64,000 bases of DNA from Acidovorax sp. sic0104 (GCF_019219095.1 NZ_JAHUWH010000001.1:186001-250000); one strand, 5' to 3'. Shown: positions 36,539 to 45,372, numbered from the stretch's first letter. Translations and numbers: made by a program. Notes: a model not told the origin generated them from the letters alone.

Positions 36539-37450
36539 ATGACCATGTTGCGCCGCTCCTTCCTGCCGTCCACCGCCGATCTGCTGGCGTTCGAAGCGGC
36601 AGCCCGCCACCAGAGCGTCTCGCGCGCTGCCGAGGAGCTGCACCTCACCCAAAGTGCCGTATCGCGGCAGATCCGGCAGCTGGAGGAACAACTGGGCACC
36701 GCCCTTTTCCACCGGGTGCGCCAGCGCGTGGTGCTTACCGACGCGGGCCGCATCTACGCCGCCGACGTGCAGGCGGTGCTGCAGCAGCTGTCGGCCAGCA
36801 CGCAGAAAACCATGGCGTTCTCCAGCACCGACGGCCTGCTCAACCTGGCCGTGCTGCCCACGCTGGGCACGCGCTGGCTCATTCCGCGCCTGGGGCGCTT
36901 CATGGCGCTGCACCCCGAGGCCATGGTCAACTTCTCGGCCCGCACAGAGCCATTCGACTTTGCCGGCACGCCGTTCGACGCTGCGATCCACTTCGGGGCA
37001 CCGCACTGGGCCGGTGCTGTGTGCGAATACCTGATGCACGAGGAAACCGTGCCCGTGTGCAGCCCCGCCTACCGCGACCGCCACGGCATCCGCTTCCCGC
37101 AGGACCTGGCCCGCGCCGTGCTGCTGCAGCAAAGCACCCGCCCCACACAGTGGGCCGAATGGTTCGACCTGGTGGGGGCGCCCACGGCGCTGGCCCTGCG
37201 CGGCCCCCAGTCCGAACACTTCGCCATGATCGCCCAGGCAGCCGTGTCCCACCTGGGCGCGGCGCTGCTGCCCCGCTTTCTGATCGAACAGGAGCTGGCG
37301 TCGGGCAGCCTGGTGGAGCTGTCGGACCAGGTGCTCACCAGCAGCGATGCGTACTACCTGGTGTACCCCGAGGCGCGGGCGCAGACCCCGCTCGTGAAAG
37401 CGTTCCGGGACTGGGTGGTGCAGGAGTGCGCCGGGCAGCGGCAGGCATGA
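36539..37450 (+). CDS. LysR-family regulator (GcvA-like)
   Basis: This is a 303-residue LysR protein with winged helix-turn-helix near residues 16-75 (LLAFEAAARHQSVSRAAEELHLTQSAVSRQIRQLE) and an effector domain of the GcvA type. Two ATGs lie close together (36539 and 36545). Divergent placement next to the ALDH7-type operon makes that operon its likely target, with an amino-acid-derived inducer. Confidence 0.88.
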   Translation: MTMLRRSFLPSTADLLAFEAAARHQSVSRAAEELHLTQSAVSRQIRQLEEQLGTALFHRVRQRVVLTDAGRIYAADVQAVLQQLSASTQKTMAFSSTDGLLNLAVLPTLGTRWLIPRLGRFMALHPEAMVNFSARTEPFDFAGTPFDAAIHFGAPHWAGAVCEYLMHEETVPVCSPAYRDRHGIRFPQDLARAVLLQQSTRPTQWAEWFDLVGAPTALALRGPQSEHFAMIAQAAVSHLGAALLPRFLIEQELASGSLVELSDQVLTSSDAYYLVYPEARAQTPLVKAFRDWVVQECAGQRQA

Positions 37451-37474
37451 GCCGGCGCGCGTCCGGGAACGAGG

Positions 37475-38083
37475 TCATTCCAGGGCGGGGGCCTTGAGCT
37501 CGGTCTTGCGCTCGATGATGCGAGACACCAGCCCGTAGGCGACTGCCTCCTCGGCGGACAGCCAGCGGTCGCGCTCGATGTCCTCCAGAACCACCTCCAG
37601 CGGCTTGCCGGTCTCGCGGGCGATGGTGCGGGCGATGCGCTCGCGGGCCCGCACGATCTCGCGGGCCTGTATGGCGATGTCGCTGGCCGGCCCGCCCGCC
37701 CCGCCGCTGGGCTGGTGGATCAGAAACCGTGTGTTCGGCAGGCAGTAGCGCCGCTCCCGCGGCACGGCCAGATACAGGTGCGTGGCGGCGCTGCCGACCC
37801 AGCCGGTGCCGATCATGTTCACCGGCGCGCCGATGAAACGCACGATGTCGTGGATCGCATCGCCGGACTCGAGATGGCCGCCCGGCGAGCTCACCAGTAG
37901 ATCGATGGGCGCGGCGCTCTCCGCGTCCAGCGCGATGAGCCTGCGCGTCACGTCGGCAGCGATCACATCGTTGATGGCGCCGAAGACGAGCAAGGTACGC
38001 GCCTTGAAAGCCTTTTCTTCCAGGTAGGAGGTGCGTGGCTCGGTAGCGTTGGAGGGGGCTGCAGTTTCAGGGGTGGTGTCCAT
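37475..38083 (-). CDS. ClpP-like serine peptidase (paralogue)
   Basis: This 202-residue ClpP-family peptidase aligns to ClpP with a conserved triad: S98 (GTGWVGSAAT), H123 (FLIHQPSGG) and D172 (ERDRWLSAEEAVAYGLV). The segment around the nucleophile is WVGSAATH instead of QAASMGAF, so it is divergent from housekeeping ClpP. No tig, clpX or lon is nearby. The start is ATG at 38081-38083. A TGTCACG-N16-CGTC element upstream suggests control by the adjacent ECF sigma factor. It may assemble alone or with ClpA/ClpX. Confidence 0.85.
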   Translation of the reverse strand: MDTTPETAAPSNATEPRTSYLEEKAFKARTLLVFGAINDVIAADVTRRLIALDAESAAPIDLLVSSPGGHLESGDAIHDIVRFIGAPVNMIGTGWVGSAATHLYLAVPRERRYCLPNTRFLIHQPSGGAGGPASDIAIQAREIVRARERIARTIARETGKPLEVVLEDIERDRWLSAEEAVAYGLVSRIIERKTELKAPALE

Positions 38084-38113
38084 GGGCAAGATCCTTGGGG
38101 TTGGAACTGGCTT

Positions 38114-38140
38114 GACGAACGGCACGGCCATTTCGTGACA
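38114..38140 (-). promoter_or_regulatory. ECF41-like promoter for the ClpP-like gene
   Basis: On the minus strand TGTCACG is followed by 16 bases and CGTC. From memory this is close to the TGTCACA/CGTC promoter described for ECF41 (SigJ-type) sigma factors. A SigJ-like sigma gene starts 37 bases away on the other strand. Transcription would begin near 38106, about 23 bases before the ClpP-like ATG. Confidence 0.5.
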
Positions 38141-38145
38141 TCCGC

Positions 38146-38164
38146 CCACAGTGCGGCGCTGTGG
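38146..38164. promoter_or_regulatory. Inverted repeat before the ECF sigma gene
   Basis: CCACAG-N7-CTGTGG, a perfect 6+6 dyad, ends 12 bases before the sigma-factor ATG. It could be an operator or a hairpin in the sigma mRNA covering its ribosome-binding region. Confidence 0.35.
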
Positions 38165-38176
38165 CAAGATTTGCCG

Positions 38177-39010
38177 ATGCATGACGAACACTGGGCGGCG
38201 CTGCTGCTGGACACCGACCGCCGCCACCTGGTGCGCGCGGCCACCCGCCTGCTGGGCCCTGCCGAGGCAGAGGATGCCGTACAGGACGCCTACATCCGCG
38301 CGCTGGAGTCAGACATCGGGGGCCTCAACGCCGCGCAGGCCTGGCTGCTGACCGTCGTGCGCCACCTGGCCATCGACAAACTACGCCGGCGCGACTGGAT
38401 GCAGCAATGGCAAGCGCAATCCCGCAGCAGCGATGTGCCGGCGGCAGCGCCGTCGGCCGAGGCCGAAGCAGCACTGGCCAGTGACGTCGCACGCGCCCTG
38501 CGCCTGCTCGCGGCCTGCCTGAGCCCCGCCGAAGGCGCTGCGCTGCTGCTGCATGAGGTGTTCGAAGCCAGCCATGCCGAGATCGCGCAGGCCAGTGGCA
38601 AGGCCGAAGCGGCCACCCGCCAGCAGGTGCGCAGGGCGCTGCAAAAGCTGCTGCTGCAGCGGCAGCAGCCTGCGGCAGGCCAGGCCGGGGCCGGCCCGGA
38701 CGGCGACCTCGCTCCGCACGAAGACACGCTGTTTCGCGTGTACCTTCAATCGCTGCAGCTGCGGGACGCCCAGGCTTTGTGGGCCATGCTGCGCCAGCCG
38801 CCCGTCCGTGCCGTGGCGCATGCAGGCGCCGGGGCTTGCGCCGCTGCTACACACGCTACCGCCACACCGTCGACCACCTGCGGCCTGGTACAGGCAGGCG
38901 GCCAACTGGGCCTTGTGCTCACGCTCGATGGCGTGGTGCTGTGCGTGGTTCCGCTGGGTGTTCACAACGACGCCTGCGAGGCACAAGCCGGACAAGCCGC
39001 ACTGCTGTAG
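38177..39010 (+). CDS. ECF sigma factor, SigJ/ECF41-like, with C-terminal extension
   Basis: This is a 277-residue sigma factor. Region 2 contains LGPAEAEDAVQDAYIRAL and WLLTVVRHLAIDKLRRRDW. Region 4 contains LSPAEGAALLLHEVFEASHAEIAQASGKAEAATRQQVRRAL, the wording typical of SigJ/ECF41 sigma factors. An extra domain of about 100 residues follows, in the position of the SnoaL-like regulatory domain that replaces an anti-sigma factor in this group. It is rather degenerate here, with Ala/Thr-rich sequence and no clear WLPEP motif. No anti-sigma gene is adjacent. ATG at 38177. Confidence 0.8.
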   Translation: MHDEHWAALLLDTDRRHLVRAATRLLGPAEAEDAVQDAYIRALESDIGGLNAAQAWLLTVVRHLAIDKLRRRDWMQQWQAQSRSSDVPAAAPSAEAEAALASDVARALRLLAACLSPAEGAALLLHEVFEASHAEIAQASGKAEAATRQQVRRALQKLLLQRQQPAAGQAGAGPDGDLAPHEDTLFRVYLQSLQLRDAQALWAMLRQPPVRAVAHAGAGACAAATHATATPSTTCGLVQAGGQLGLVLTLDGVVLCVVPLGVHNDACEAQAGQAALL

Positions 39011-39036
39011 GCGAACAGCCGCACCGGCTGATACGC

Positions 39037-39444
39037 TTACCGGGCTGCGGCAACTGGTGCGTTGCCTGCGGCCGGTGGGCGCTTGAACACCGCGATCAAA
39101 AGGTGCGCGCCCACCGCGAGTGCCACGAGTACCACCGCGCCCAGGCCCCAGATGGCCCACGCCATCACCGACACGGCGCCCGACAGCGCGGGGACAGCCT
39201 CCAGAGCCGACTGAACCACCGGGCCGACCGAAGCGATCAAGGCCTCGAACTCCTGGGTGAGCTGGGGCGGTATCCATGCCCTGATCCACTCGGGCACCAG
39301 GATTGCATTCATGGCGGAAGTCCCGGCCGACAATGCTCCTGCGCTCGACACGGCCCACACAGTCACCGCATGCACGCCCCAGCAGGCCACCGACCACAGG
39401 GCCAGCAGCATGAACGACAGAAACCAGCTGATTGCGTAAAACAT
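39037..39444 (-). CDS. Hypothetical membrane protein
   Basis: This is a 135-residue protein with an amino-terminal membrane segment (AISWFLSFMLLALWSVACWG), an amphipathic middle (VPEWIRAWIPPQLTQEFEALIASVGPVVQSALEAVP) and a second hydrophobic stretch near residues 98-118 ending in a short basic tail. I do not recognise the family. It is divergent from the following LysR gene, sharing a 111-base control region with a clear palindrome. Confidence 0.65.
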   Translation of the reverse strand: MFYAISWFLSFMLLALWSVACWGVHAVTVWAVSSAGALSAGTSAMNAILVPEWIRAWIPPQLTQEFEALIASVGPVVQSALEAVPALSGAVSVMAWAIWGLGAVVLVALAVGAHLLIAVFKRPPAAGNAPVAAAR

Positions 39445-39525
39445 CGAATGCGTCCTTTCAAGATGGCAATCGCCGAGTATGGGGATGTCGGCGATCGGAA
39501 CACACCAGGCTGTATCGAACTTACC

Positions 39526-39542
39526 ATTCGGTTTTTCCGAAT
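39526..39542. promoter_or_regulatory. Palindrome between divergent genes
   Basis: ATTCGG-TTTTT-CCGAAT, a perfect 6+6 dyad, lies 14 bases before the LysR ATG. It is suited to be an operator for the LysR protein, acting on its own gene and on the divergent membrane-protein gene. Confidence 0.4.
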
Positions 39543-39555
39543 GAGAACAAAGCGC

Positions 39556-40449
39556 ATGCTGAACTACCGCCACCTCTACTACTTCTGGATGGTTGCAAAG
39601 GAAGGCGGCTTTGCCCGTGCCGCGGACCGCCTGGAGATGGCCGTTCAGACCATCAGCGCGCAGGTGCGCGACCTGGAAAAGGCGCTGGGCCACCAGTTGT
39701 TCAAACCCTCGGGCCGCGGCGTTGCACTGACCGAAGCGGGTGCGGCCGCGTATGCGCGGGCCGAAGAGATCTTCGAGCTGGGGCAAGGCATCGCCAGCGA
39801 AGTGCGCGAAGCGGGCAGTGCCCAGGTCGCACGGCTCACGGTAGGCCTGTCCGACGGCATCTCCAAGCTGGCCGCGCACGCGCTGCTGGAGCCGGTGCTG
39901 GCCACGCCTCGCCTGCGCCTGGTCTGCCACGAGGGCGAGTTCGACGAGCTGCTCTCCGAACTGGCCCTGCATCAGCTGGACGTGGTGCTGGCAGGCCAGG
40001 CTGCGCCGCGCAACCCCCAACAGCGCCTGGCCGGCGAGCGCATCGCCCGCTCCGCTTTGCAGTGGTACGGACCGTCGTCGCTGGTCCGCAAGCAGGCCCG
40101 CGATGCATTTCCTCAGTCGCTTCAGGACCTGCCCGTGCTGTTGCCAACCGTCCATTCACCCCTGCGCGCCACACTGGACCTTTGGTTCGAGGACCTCGGC
40201 GTGCGGCCCCGGGTGGTGGGGGAGTTTGAAGACAGCGCTCTGCTGGCCGTGTTCGCTGCGCGGGGGATGGGCGTTTTCCCCGTGAGCCGGATGGGCGCCC
40301 AGGATGTGGCTCTGGTGCGGGGACTTCGCCTGTTGGGGGACTGCCCCGGCATCCACGAGGAAGTACATGCCATCTGGTCGCGCCGGGGGCAGCACCACCC
40401 GCTGGTGCGCCAGCTGCTCGCCTCCGCGCAGCAGGGCGGCGCGGCCTAG
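39556..40449 (+). CDS. LysR-family regulator, NhaR-like
   Basis: This 297-residue regulator begins MLNYRHLYYFWMVAKEGGFARAADRLEMAVQTISAQVRDLEKALGH, the pattern of NhaR proteins (sodium/alkaline response). An in-frame ATG five codons upstream is an alternative start. No nhaA antiporter gene is adjacent. The divergent hypothetical membrane protein is the nearest candidate target. Confidence 0.82.
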   Translation: MLNYRHLYYFWMVAKEGGFARAADRLEMAVQTISAQVRDLEKALGHQLFKPSGRGVALTEAGAAAYARAEEIFELGQGIASEVREAGSAQVARLTVGLSDGISKLAAHALLEPVLATPRLRLVCHEGEFDELLSELALHQLDVVLAGQAAPRNPQQRLAGERIARSALQWYGPSSLVRKQARDAFPQSLQDLPVLLPTVHSPLRATLDLWFEDLGVRPRVVGEFEDSALLAVFAARGMGVFPVSRMGAQDVALVRGLRLLGDCPGIHEEVHAIWSRRGQHHPLVRQLLASAQQGGAA

Positions 40450-40533
40450 CGTGTCTCTCGCCACGCAATTGCGTGTGGCGCTTGGGGGTGCATTCGGGCG
40501 CTTCCGGACTCTTTCGGGCGCACCGGGGGTTGA

Positions 40534-42033
40534 TCAGGCCGAAGTCCGGTTGCGTCCCGCCGCCTTGGCCCGGTACAGGCCGCCGTCGGCCGCTTCGATC
40601 AGCAGCCGCTCGCAGCCTTCTTCGTAGGGCCCAGCCATCGCTGCCGCCCCCACGCTCACCGTGACGCAGCCGAACGAACTGGCGCTGTGCGGCACGGCCA
40701 ATGCCTCCACCTGCCTGCGCACCACCTCGGCCACCACCAACGCCCCATCGAGATCGGTGTGGGGCAGCACGATGGCCAGTTCTTCGCCGCCGTAGCGCGC
40801 CACCAGGTCTCCCGGCCGCTGGGCGTGTTGCACCAGGCAGCGGGCCACGGCCTGCAGGCAGGCATCGCCCTGGACATGGCCATAGGTGTCGTTGAATCCC
40901 TTGAAGTGGTCCACATCGATAAGCATCAGCGACAACGGCGCGCCCTCCCGGCTGGCGCGGCGGCATTCGGTACGCAAGGTGTCGTCGAAGCACCGGCGGT
41001 TGGCCAGGCCCGTGAGCTGGTCTTGAGCGGCCAGGGTTTCCAGCTTCTGGTTGACCCGCATCAGGTCTTCGCGCGCGGCAACCAGCGACGCTTCGGCGCG
41101 CGTGCGGCGGCGGATATCGATCAGCAGATGCCAGCCGATGACCGTGATGCCCACGAGCAGCGCGCCCACCACACCTGCGGTGAGGAAGGCCTGTCTCCGC
41201 CAGCCCTGAAGGACCTCGTCCCTGCCGACCGCCACGGTCGTGGTGACGGGGTAGCGGTCGCTCTTGCGGTAGGCATACAGCCGTTGGATGCCATCGATGC
41301 CCGATTTGAACGACGCCGTGCCGGACACGGCGCCCGTGTAGAAGCGCTGGAAGTTCGCGGACTTGGAGAAGTCGCGGCCCATGTCCTGCTCGCGGTACGG
41401 GTAGCGCACCAGCATCTGTCCTTCGGTCGTGGACAGTCCGATGGCTCCCTGCGTGCCCACGTCAACCTTGCCGAACTGCTCGAGAAAATTCCGGATGCCC
41501 AGGCTGACCACCACCACGCCGGCAAAGCGCCCCTGCCTGTCATCGAAGCGCCGGCTGACGGTGATGACCCAGTCGCCGGTGGAGCGGCTCCTGATTGCCG
41601 GCCCGATGAAGGCGTCGGTGGACGGGCTGCCCCTGTGGTGAGCAAAGAAGTCCCTGTCCACGCTGCTGGCCTGCGCTGGCACGGGGCCGGTGGAGGACAT
41701 GAGCCAGCGGCCGGTGGCGTCATAGACGACCAGGCCGTTGAGCTGATTGAGCAGATGCTCCTGCCGGTCGATCAGGCGCTGCAGCCGCTGCAGATGCACG
41801 GGCCCGGTGCCGTCCTCTTCCAGCCGCTCCGCAATCCCCAGCAGCAACATAGCGCTCTGGGTGATGACACCATCCGTGTAGGTGTTGAGCGTCTGCGCCA
41901 GATTGAGGTTCTGGGTATCGGTTTCGTCCAGCGCATGCTCCCGCGCAGACCATATCTGCCACGCGGTGGTGGCGGATACCGACAGAACCACGACGATCAG
42001 CAGCAGCGCAGCCAGGCGAACATCACGCTTCAT
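40534..42033 (-). CDS. Membrane-bound diguanylate cyclase with periplasmic sensor
   Basis: This 499-residue protein has a first membrane segment at about residues 5-25, a periplasmic Cache-like sensor domain, and a second segment ([23 protein letters not shown]). A GGDEF domain follows, with an active GGEEL motif at residues 415-419 and an inhibitory-site RxxD (RPGD, 406-409) five residues before it. It should therefore make cyclic di-GMP and be subject to product inhibition. No EAL domain is attached. The start is ATG at 42031-42033 with GGGAAG upstream. It is monocistronic. Confidence 0.93.
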   Translation of the reverse strand: MKRDVRLAALLLIVVVLSVSATTAWQIWSAREHALDETDTQNLNLAQTLNTYTDGVITQSAMLLLGIAERLEEDGTGPVHLQRLQRLIDRQEHLLNQLNGLVVYDATGRWLMSSTGPVPAQASSVDRDFFAHHRGSPSTDAFIGPAIRSRSTGDWVITVSRRFDDRQGRFAGVVVVSLGIRNFLEQFGKVDVGTQGAIGLSTTEGQMLVRYPYREQDMGRDFSKSANFQRFYTGAVSGTASFKSGIDGIQRLYAYRKSDRYPVTTTVAVGRDEVLQGWRRQAFLTAGVVGALLVGITVIGWHLLIDIRRRTRAEASLVAAREDLMRVNQKLETLAAQDQLTGLANRRCFDDTLRTECRRASREGAPLSLMLIDVDHFKGFNDTYGHVQGDACLQAVARCLVQHAQRPGDLVARYGGEELAIVLPHTDLDGALVVAEVVRRQVEALAVPHSASSFGCVTVSVGAAAMAGPYEEGCERLLIEAADGGLYRAKAAGRNRTSA

Positions 42034-42228
42034 TCTTATCACTTCCCTCTCGCATCCGACCCTGTGTGCGCGCGAACACTGCCGTACAGGCAGACATTGC
42101 AACAGGTTACTCCCCCGGCGTGACTGGTTTCTCTTCTCCGACCCGTCCCCATCCTGACGAGCGACCGGGTAGAACGGGGACATTCATGCAGACGATGGAT
42201 CAGGAAAAGGCGGCAATGTGGTGCAGCG

Positions 42229-43101
42229 TCAGTCCGGATGCCCCGCCGCGGAGGGCCGGTCCGCACCGGGCGTGAAGCGCTGCTCGGGCGGCGAGCCCGC
42301 CAGGCTCTGCGCAGGCCTTCTCAAGGTCGCATCGAAAGGATTGATCCGTGGCCCGATGGCCGCCGCCTCGCGCTTGAGCAGTTCCACCACGGTGGGCATG
42401 CGGTCGGCATTCAGCCGGTCGGCGATGGTGCCCACGCTCAGCGCCGCCACGGCACGGCCTTCGCGGTCGCAGATGGGAACCGCCACGCCAGCCATGCCTT
42501 CGAGCAAGCCCGTGTTGCGGCCAGCGTAGCCCTGCTGGCGCACGCGCTCGATCTCGGTGCGCAGGTACACCTCGTCGTACACCCCGTACTCGCGCACGCG
42601 CGAGAGATTGAAGCGGATGACTTCTTCGCGCTCGGCCTCGGGCAGGAACGCGAGGATGGCCAGCGCGCCCTGCCCCACCCCCAGCGCCACGCGGCCACCG
42701 ATGTCGCCGGTGAACGAACGGATCGGAAAGGGCCCCTCGCTGCGGTCCAGGCAGATCGCATCGAACCCGCTGCGCGCCAGCAAAAAGATGCTGTCTCCCA
42801 GGCTGCCGCACAGCCGCAGCAGCGCCGGGCGGCACAGGCTGCGCAGGTCGCCCGGGTTGCCGGCGCGCGCAGCCAGGGCGAAGAAGTCCATGCTCAACCG
42901 GTAGAGCTTGCTGCGCTCGTCCTGTTCGACCATGCCTTCGGCCACCAGCGATTGCAGCAAACGGTGCGTGGTGCCCTGCGTGAGGCCGATGGCACGCGCC
43001 AATTGGGTGACCCGGCCGCCCTCGGCCTGGACGGCCACCAGGGCGCGGATGAGGGCAAAGACCCGGGGTACGCCACCCGTGCCTGCGGTTGCTGCTTCCA
43101 T
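42229..43101 (-). CDS. IclR-family regulator of the adjacent transporter/dehydrogenase operon
   Basis: This 290-residue IclR protein has an amino-terminal winged helix (VFALIRALVAVQAEGGRVTQLARAIGLTQGTTHRLLQSL) and an effector domain ending near residue 255, plus a short Pro-rich tail. It is divergent from the ABC transporter operon. Two near-identical dyads lie in the shared region (43145-43191) and one lies next to its own start, so it probably represses itself and controls the operon. Confidence 0.9.
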   Translation of the reverse strand: MEAATAGTGGVPRVFALIRALVAVQAEGGRVTQLARAIGLTQGTTHRLLQSLVAEGMVEQDERSKLYRLSMDFFALAARAGNPGDLRSLCRPALLRLCGSLGDSIFLLARSGFDAICLDRSEGPFPIRSFTGDIGGRVALGVGQGALAILAFLPEAEREEVIRFNLSRVREYGVYDEVYLRTEIERVRQQGYAGRNTGLLEGMAGVAVPICDREGRAVAALSVGTIADRLNADRMPTVVELLKREAAAIGPRINPFDATLRRPAQSLAGSPPEQRFTPGADRPSAAGHPD

Positions 43102-43107
43102 GCATCG

Positions 43108-43118
43108 TTCCTGCGGAA
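43108..43118. promoter_or_regulatory. Third dyad, close to the iclR start
   Basis: TTCC-TGC-GGAA, seven bases before the iclR ATG. It shares the half-sites of the two operators further upstream but has a shorter centre. It may be an autoregulatory site, or chance. Confidence 0.3.
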
Positions 43119-43144
43119 TAAATGGGGTTCATTTTACCCTTGAT

Positions 43145-43191
43145 ATTCCAATCATCGGAATAATTTGAAGAAAAATTCTGATTAATGGAAT
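43145..43191. promoter_or_regulatory. Tandem IclR-type operators
   Basis: ATTCC-N7-GGAAT occurs at 43145-43161 (exact). ATTCT-N7-GGAAT lies at 43175-43191 (one half-site difference). The two starts are exactly 30 bp apart, about three helical turns, so two dimers would bind on the same face of the DNA. They lie about 44-90 bases upstream of the iclR start and 200-250 bases upstream of the ABC ATPase start. Confidence 0.6.
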
Positions 43192-43394
43192 ACCCCGTGC
43201 GATCTGGTTCGGTTGTTGCAATAGAGTGAACTGAAAACGCCGGGCATCTCCACCCTGAACAATCCATGCACCGCGGCGGTGCAGCGGTGCCAAGGCACCT
43301 TGTTCGGCAGAGGCCGCCCGGCACAAAGACATCCATGCGCCGTGCCGCCAGAGCACGCGCCTGGCAAGAAACCGGAACCCGAAGAAAGGCCCCC

Positions 43395-44474
43395 ATGTCC
43401 TTCCTCCAACTCACCAATGTGACCAAGTTCTACGGCGGCACCTGTGCGGTGCAGTCCATGAACCTCACGGTGGAAAAAGGCGAGTTCGTCTCCCTGCTCG
43501 GCCCTTCGGGCTGCGGCAAGACCACCACCTTGCAGATGGTGGCGGGTTTCGAGGCGGTGAGCAGCGGCCGCATCGAGCTGGCCGGGCGCGACATCACGCA
43601 CGCCAAGGCCAACACGCGCGGGCTGGGCATCGTGTTCCAGAGCTATGCGCTCTTCCCGCACATGACGGTGGCCGGCAACGTGAGCTTCGGCCTGGAGATG
43701 CGCAAGGTGCCCAAGGCCGAGCGCAAGGACCGCGTGGCCCAGGCCCTGGCGCTGGTGCATCTGGAAAAGCACGCAGGCCGCTACCCGCGCGAACTCTCCG
43801 GCGGCCAGCGCCAGCGCGTGGCCCTGGCGCGCGCGCTGGTCATCGAGCCGCCGGTGCTGCTGCTCGACGAGCCCCTGTCCAACCTGGACGCGAAGCTGCG
43901 CGAGGAGATGCAGTTCGAGTTGCGCCAGATCCAGCGCAAGGTCGGCACCACCACGGTGATGGTCACGCACGACCAGAGCGAGGCCATGTCCATCAGCGAC
44001 CGCGTGGTGGTGATGGAGGCCGGCCGTGCCACGCAGATCGACCACCCGCACCGCGTGTACGAGCACCCGCGCACGCGCTTCATCTCCACCTTCGTGGGCA
44101 AGGCGAACCTGGTGCCCGGCAAGGTGACGTCGGCGACCGGCACGCACACCCATGTGGGCGCCGGGCCCATCGAAGTGCGGGTGGAAGGCGCGCAGTTTCG
44201 CCCGGGCGCAGCCGTGCTGCTGAGCGTGCGACCGGAAAAGCTGCAACTGGTGCCTGCGGTGCAAGGCCGCATCGACGGCGCGGTGTGTGAGCGCTTCTTC
44301 CTGGGCAGCCAGTGGCTGTATCGCGTGGGCACCCCCATGGGCGACCTCATGGTGCTCGCACCCAATGACGGCCGCAGCGCACTCGATGAAGGCGAACGCA
44401 CGGGCCTGGACTGGCCCGATCACTGCATGCGCCTGCTGCCTGCCGATGAAGCCACCGCAGAGGCCAGGCCATGA
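43395..44474 (+). CDS. ABC transporter ATPase, spermidine/putrescine (PotA) type
   Basis: This 359-residue importer ATPase has Walker A GPSGCGKTT at residues 36-44, the signature LSGGQRQR, Walker B LLLDEPLSNLD and H-loop VTHDQSEA. A C-terminal TOBE-like domain (about 240-345) marks the PotA/CysA group. It is the first gene of an operon with two permeases, a binding protein and a three-subunit dehydrogenase. It overlaps the next gene by four bases. Confidence 0.93.
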   Translation: MSFLQLTNVTKFYGGTCAVQSMNLTVEKGEFVSLLGPSGCGKTTTLQMVAGFEAVSSGRIELAGRDITHAKANTRGLGIVFQSYALFPHMTVAGNVSFGLEMRKVPKAERKDRVAQALALVHLEKHAGRYPRELSGGQRQRVALARALVIEPPVLLLDEPLSNLDAKLREEMQFELRQIQRKVGTTTVMVTHDQSEAMSISDRVVVMEAGRATQIDHPHRVYEHPRTRFISTFVGKANLVPGKVTSATGTHTHVGAGPIEVRVEGAQFRPGAAVLLSVRPEKLQLVPAVQGRIDGAVCERFFLGSQWLYRVGTPMGDLMVLAPNDGRSALDEGERTGLDWPDHCMRLLPADEATAEARP

Positions 44475-45367
44475 CAGCCACTCCATCACCCCTGTCCGCG
44501 GCGCCCCACCCACTTCTGGGCAAGAAGGCCATGCCCTGGTGGCTGTCCGGGCCGGCGCTGTTGCTGTTCACCGTGCTGCTGCTGGTGCCGCTGGTGCTCA
44601 CGGCGGTACTGTCGTTCAACGCGTTCGACCCGGCAACGGGGGCGAAGGCGGGCGAGTTCACGCTGGAGCACTACCGCCATGTGTTTGCCGACTCCTACTA
44701 CCACGCGATCTTTTGGCGCACGTTCTGGATCGCCGGGCTGGTCACGCTGATCTGCGTGGCCATCGGAGCGCCCGAAGCCTATGTGCTCAGCCGCATGCGC
44801 AACCCGTGGCGCTCCATCCTGCTGCTGGTGGTGCTGGCGCCCTTGCTGGTGTCGGTGGTGGTGCGGGCCTTTGGCTGGAGCATGCTGCTCGGCCCCGAGG
44901 GGCTGGTGAATGCGGCCTTCGGCCTGGTCGGTATCGGCCCGGTGAAGATGCTCTACACCGAGATCGCCGTGGTGGTGGCGCTGGTGCACGTGATGCTGCC
45001 CTTCATGGTGATCCCCGTGTGGACATCGCTGCAGAAGCTGGACCCGGGCGTGGAGAACGCCGCGCTGTCGCTGCAGGCCTCGCCCTTCACCACGCTGCGG
45101 CGCATCGTGCTGCCGCAGGTGCTGCCGGGCATCCTGTCGGGCAGCCTGATCGTGTTCGGCCTCGCGGCCAGCTCGTTCGCCATTCCCGGCCTGCTGGGCG
45201 GGCGGCGGCTGAAGATGGTGGCCACGGTGGTGTACGACGAGTACCTGCACGAGCTGAACTGGCCGCTGGGCGCCGCGATTGCGCTGACGCTGCTGGTGGC
45301 CAACCTGGTGGTGATGCTGAGCTACAACCGACTGGTTGAAGGCCGCTACAAGAAGTCTTTGGGATAA
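44471..45367 (+). CDS. ABC transporter permease, PotB type
   Basis: This 298-residue inner-membrane permease has about six membrane segments. The EAA-type coupling loop is ENAALSLQASPFTTLRRIVLPQ. The N-terminal segment reads LSGPALLLFTVLLLVPLVLTAVLSF. The ATGA overlap with the ATPase gene indicates coupling. Substrate class (polyamine or opine-like) is inferred from family and neighbours. Confidence 0.92.
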   Translation: MTATPSPLSAAPHPLLGKKAMPWWLSGPALLLFTVLLLVPLVLTAVLSFNAFDPATGAKAGEFTLEHYRHVFADSYYHAIFWRTFWIAGLVTLICVAIGAPEAYVLSRMRNPWRSILLLVVLAPLLVSVVVRAFGWSMLLGPEGLVNAAFGLVGIGPVKMLYTEIAVVVALVHVMLPFMVIPVWTSLQKLDPGVENAALSLQASPFTTLRRIVLPQVLPGILSGSLIVFGLAASSFAIPGLLGGRRLKMVATVVYDEYLHELNWPLGAAIALTLLVANLVVMLSYNRLVEGRYKKSLG

Positions 45368-45372
45368 CCAAG

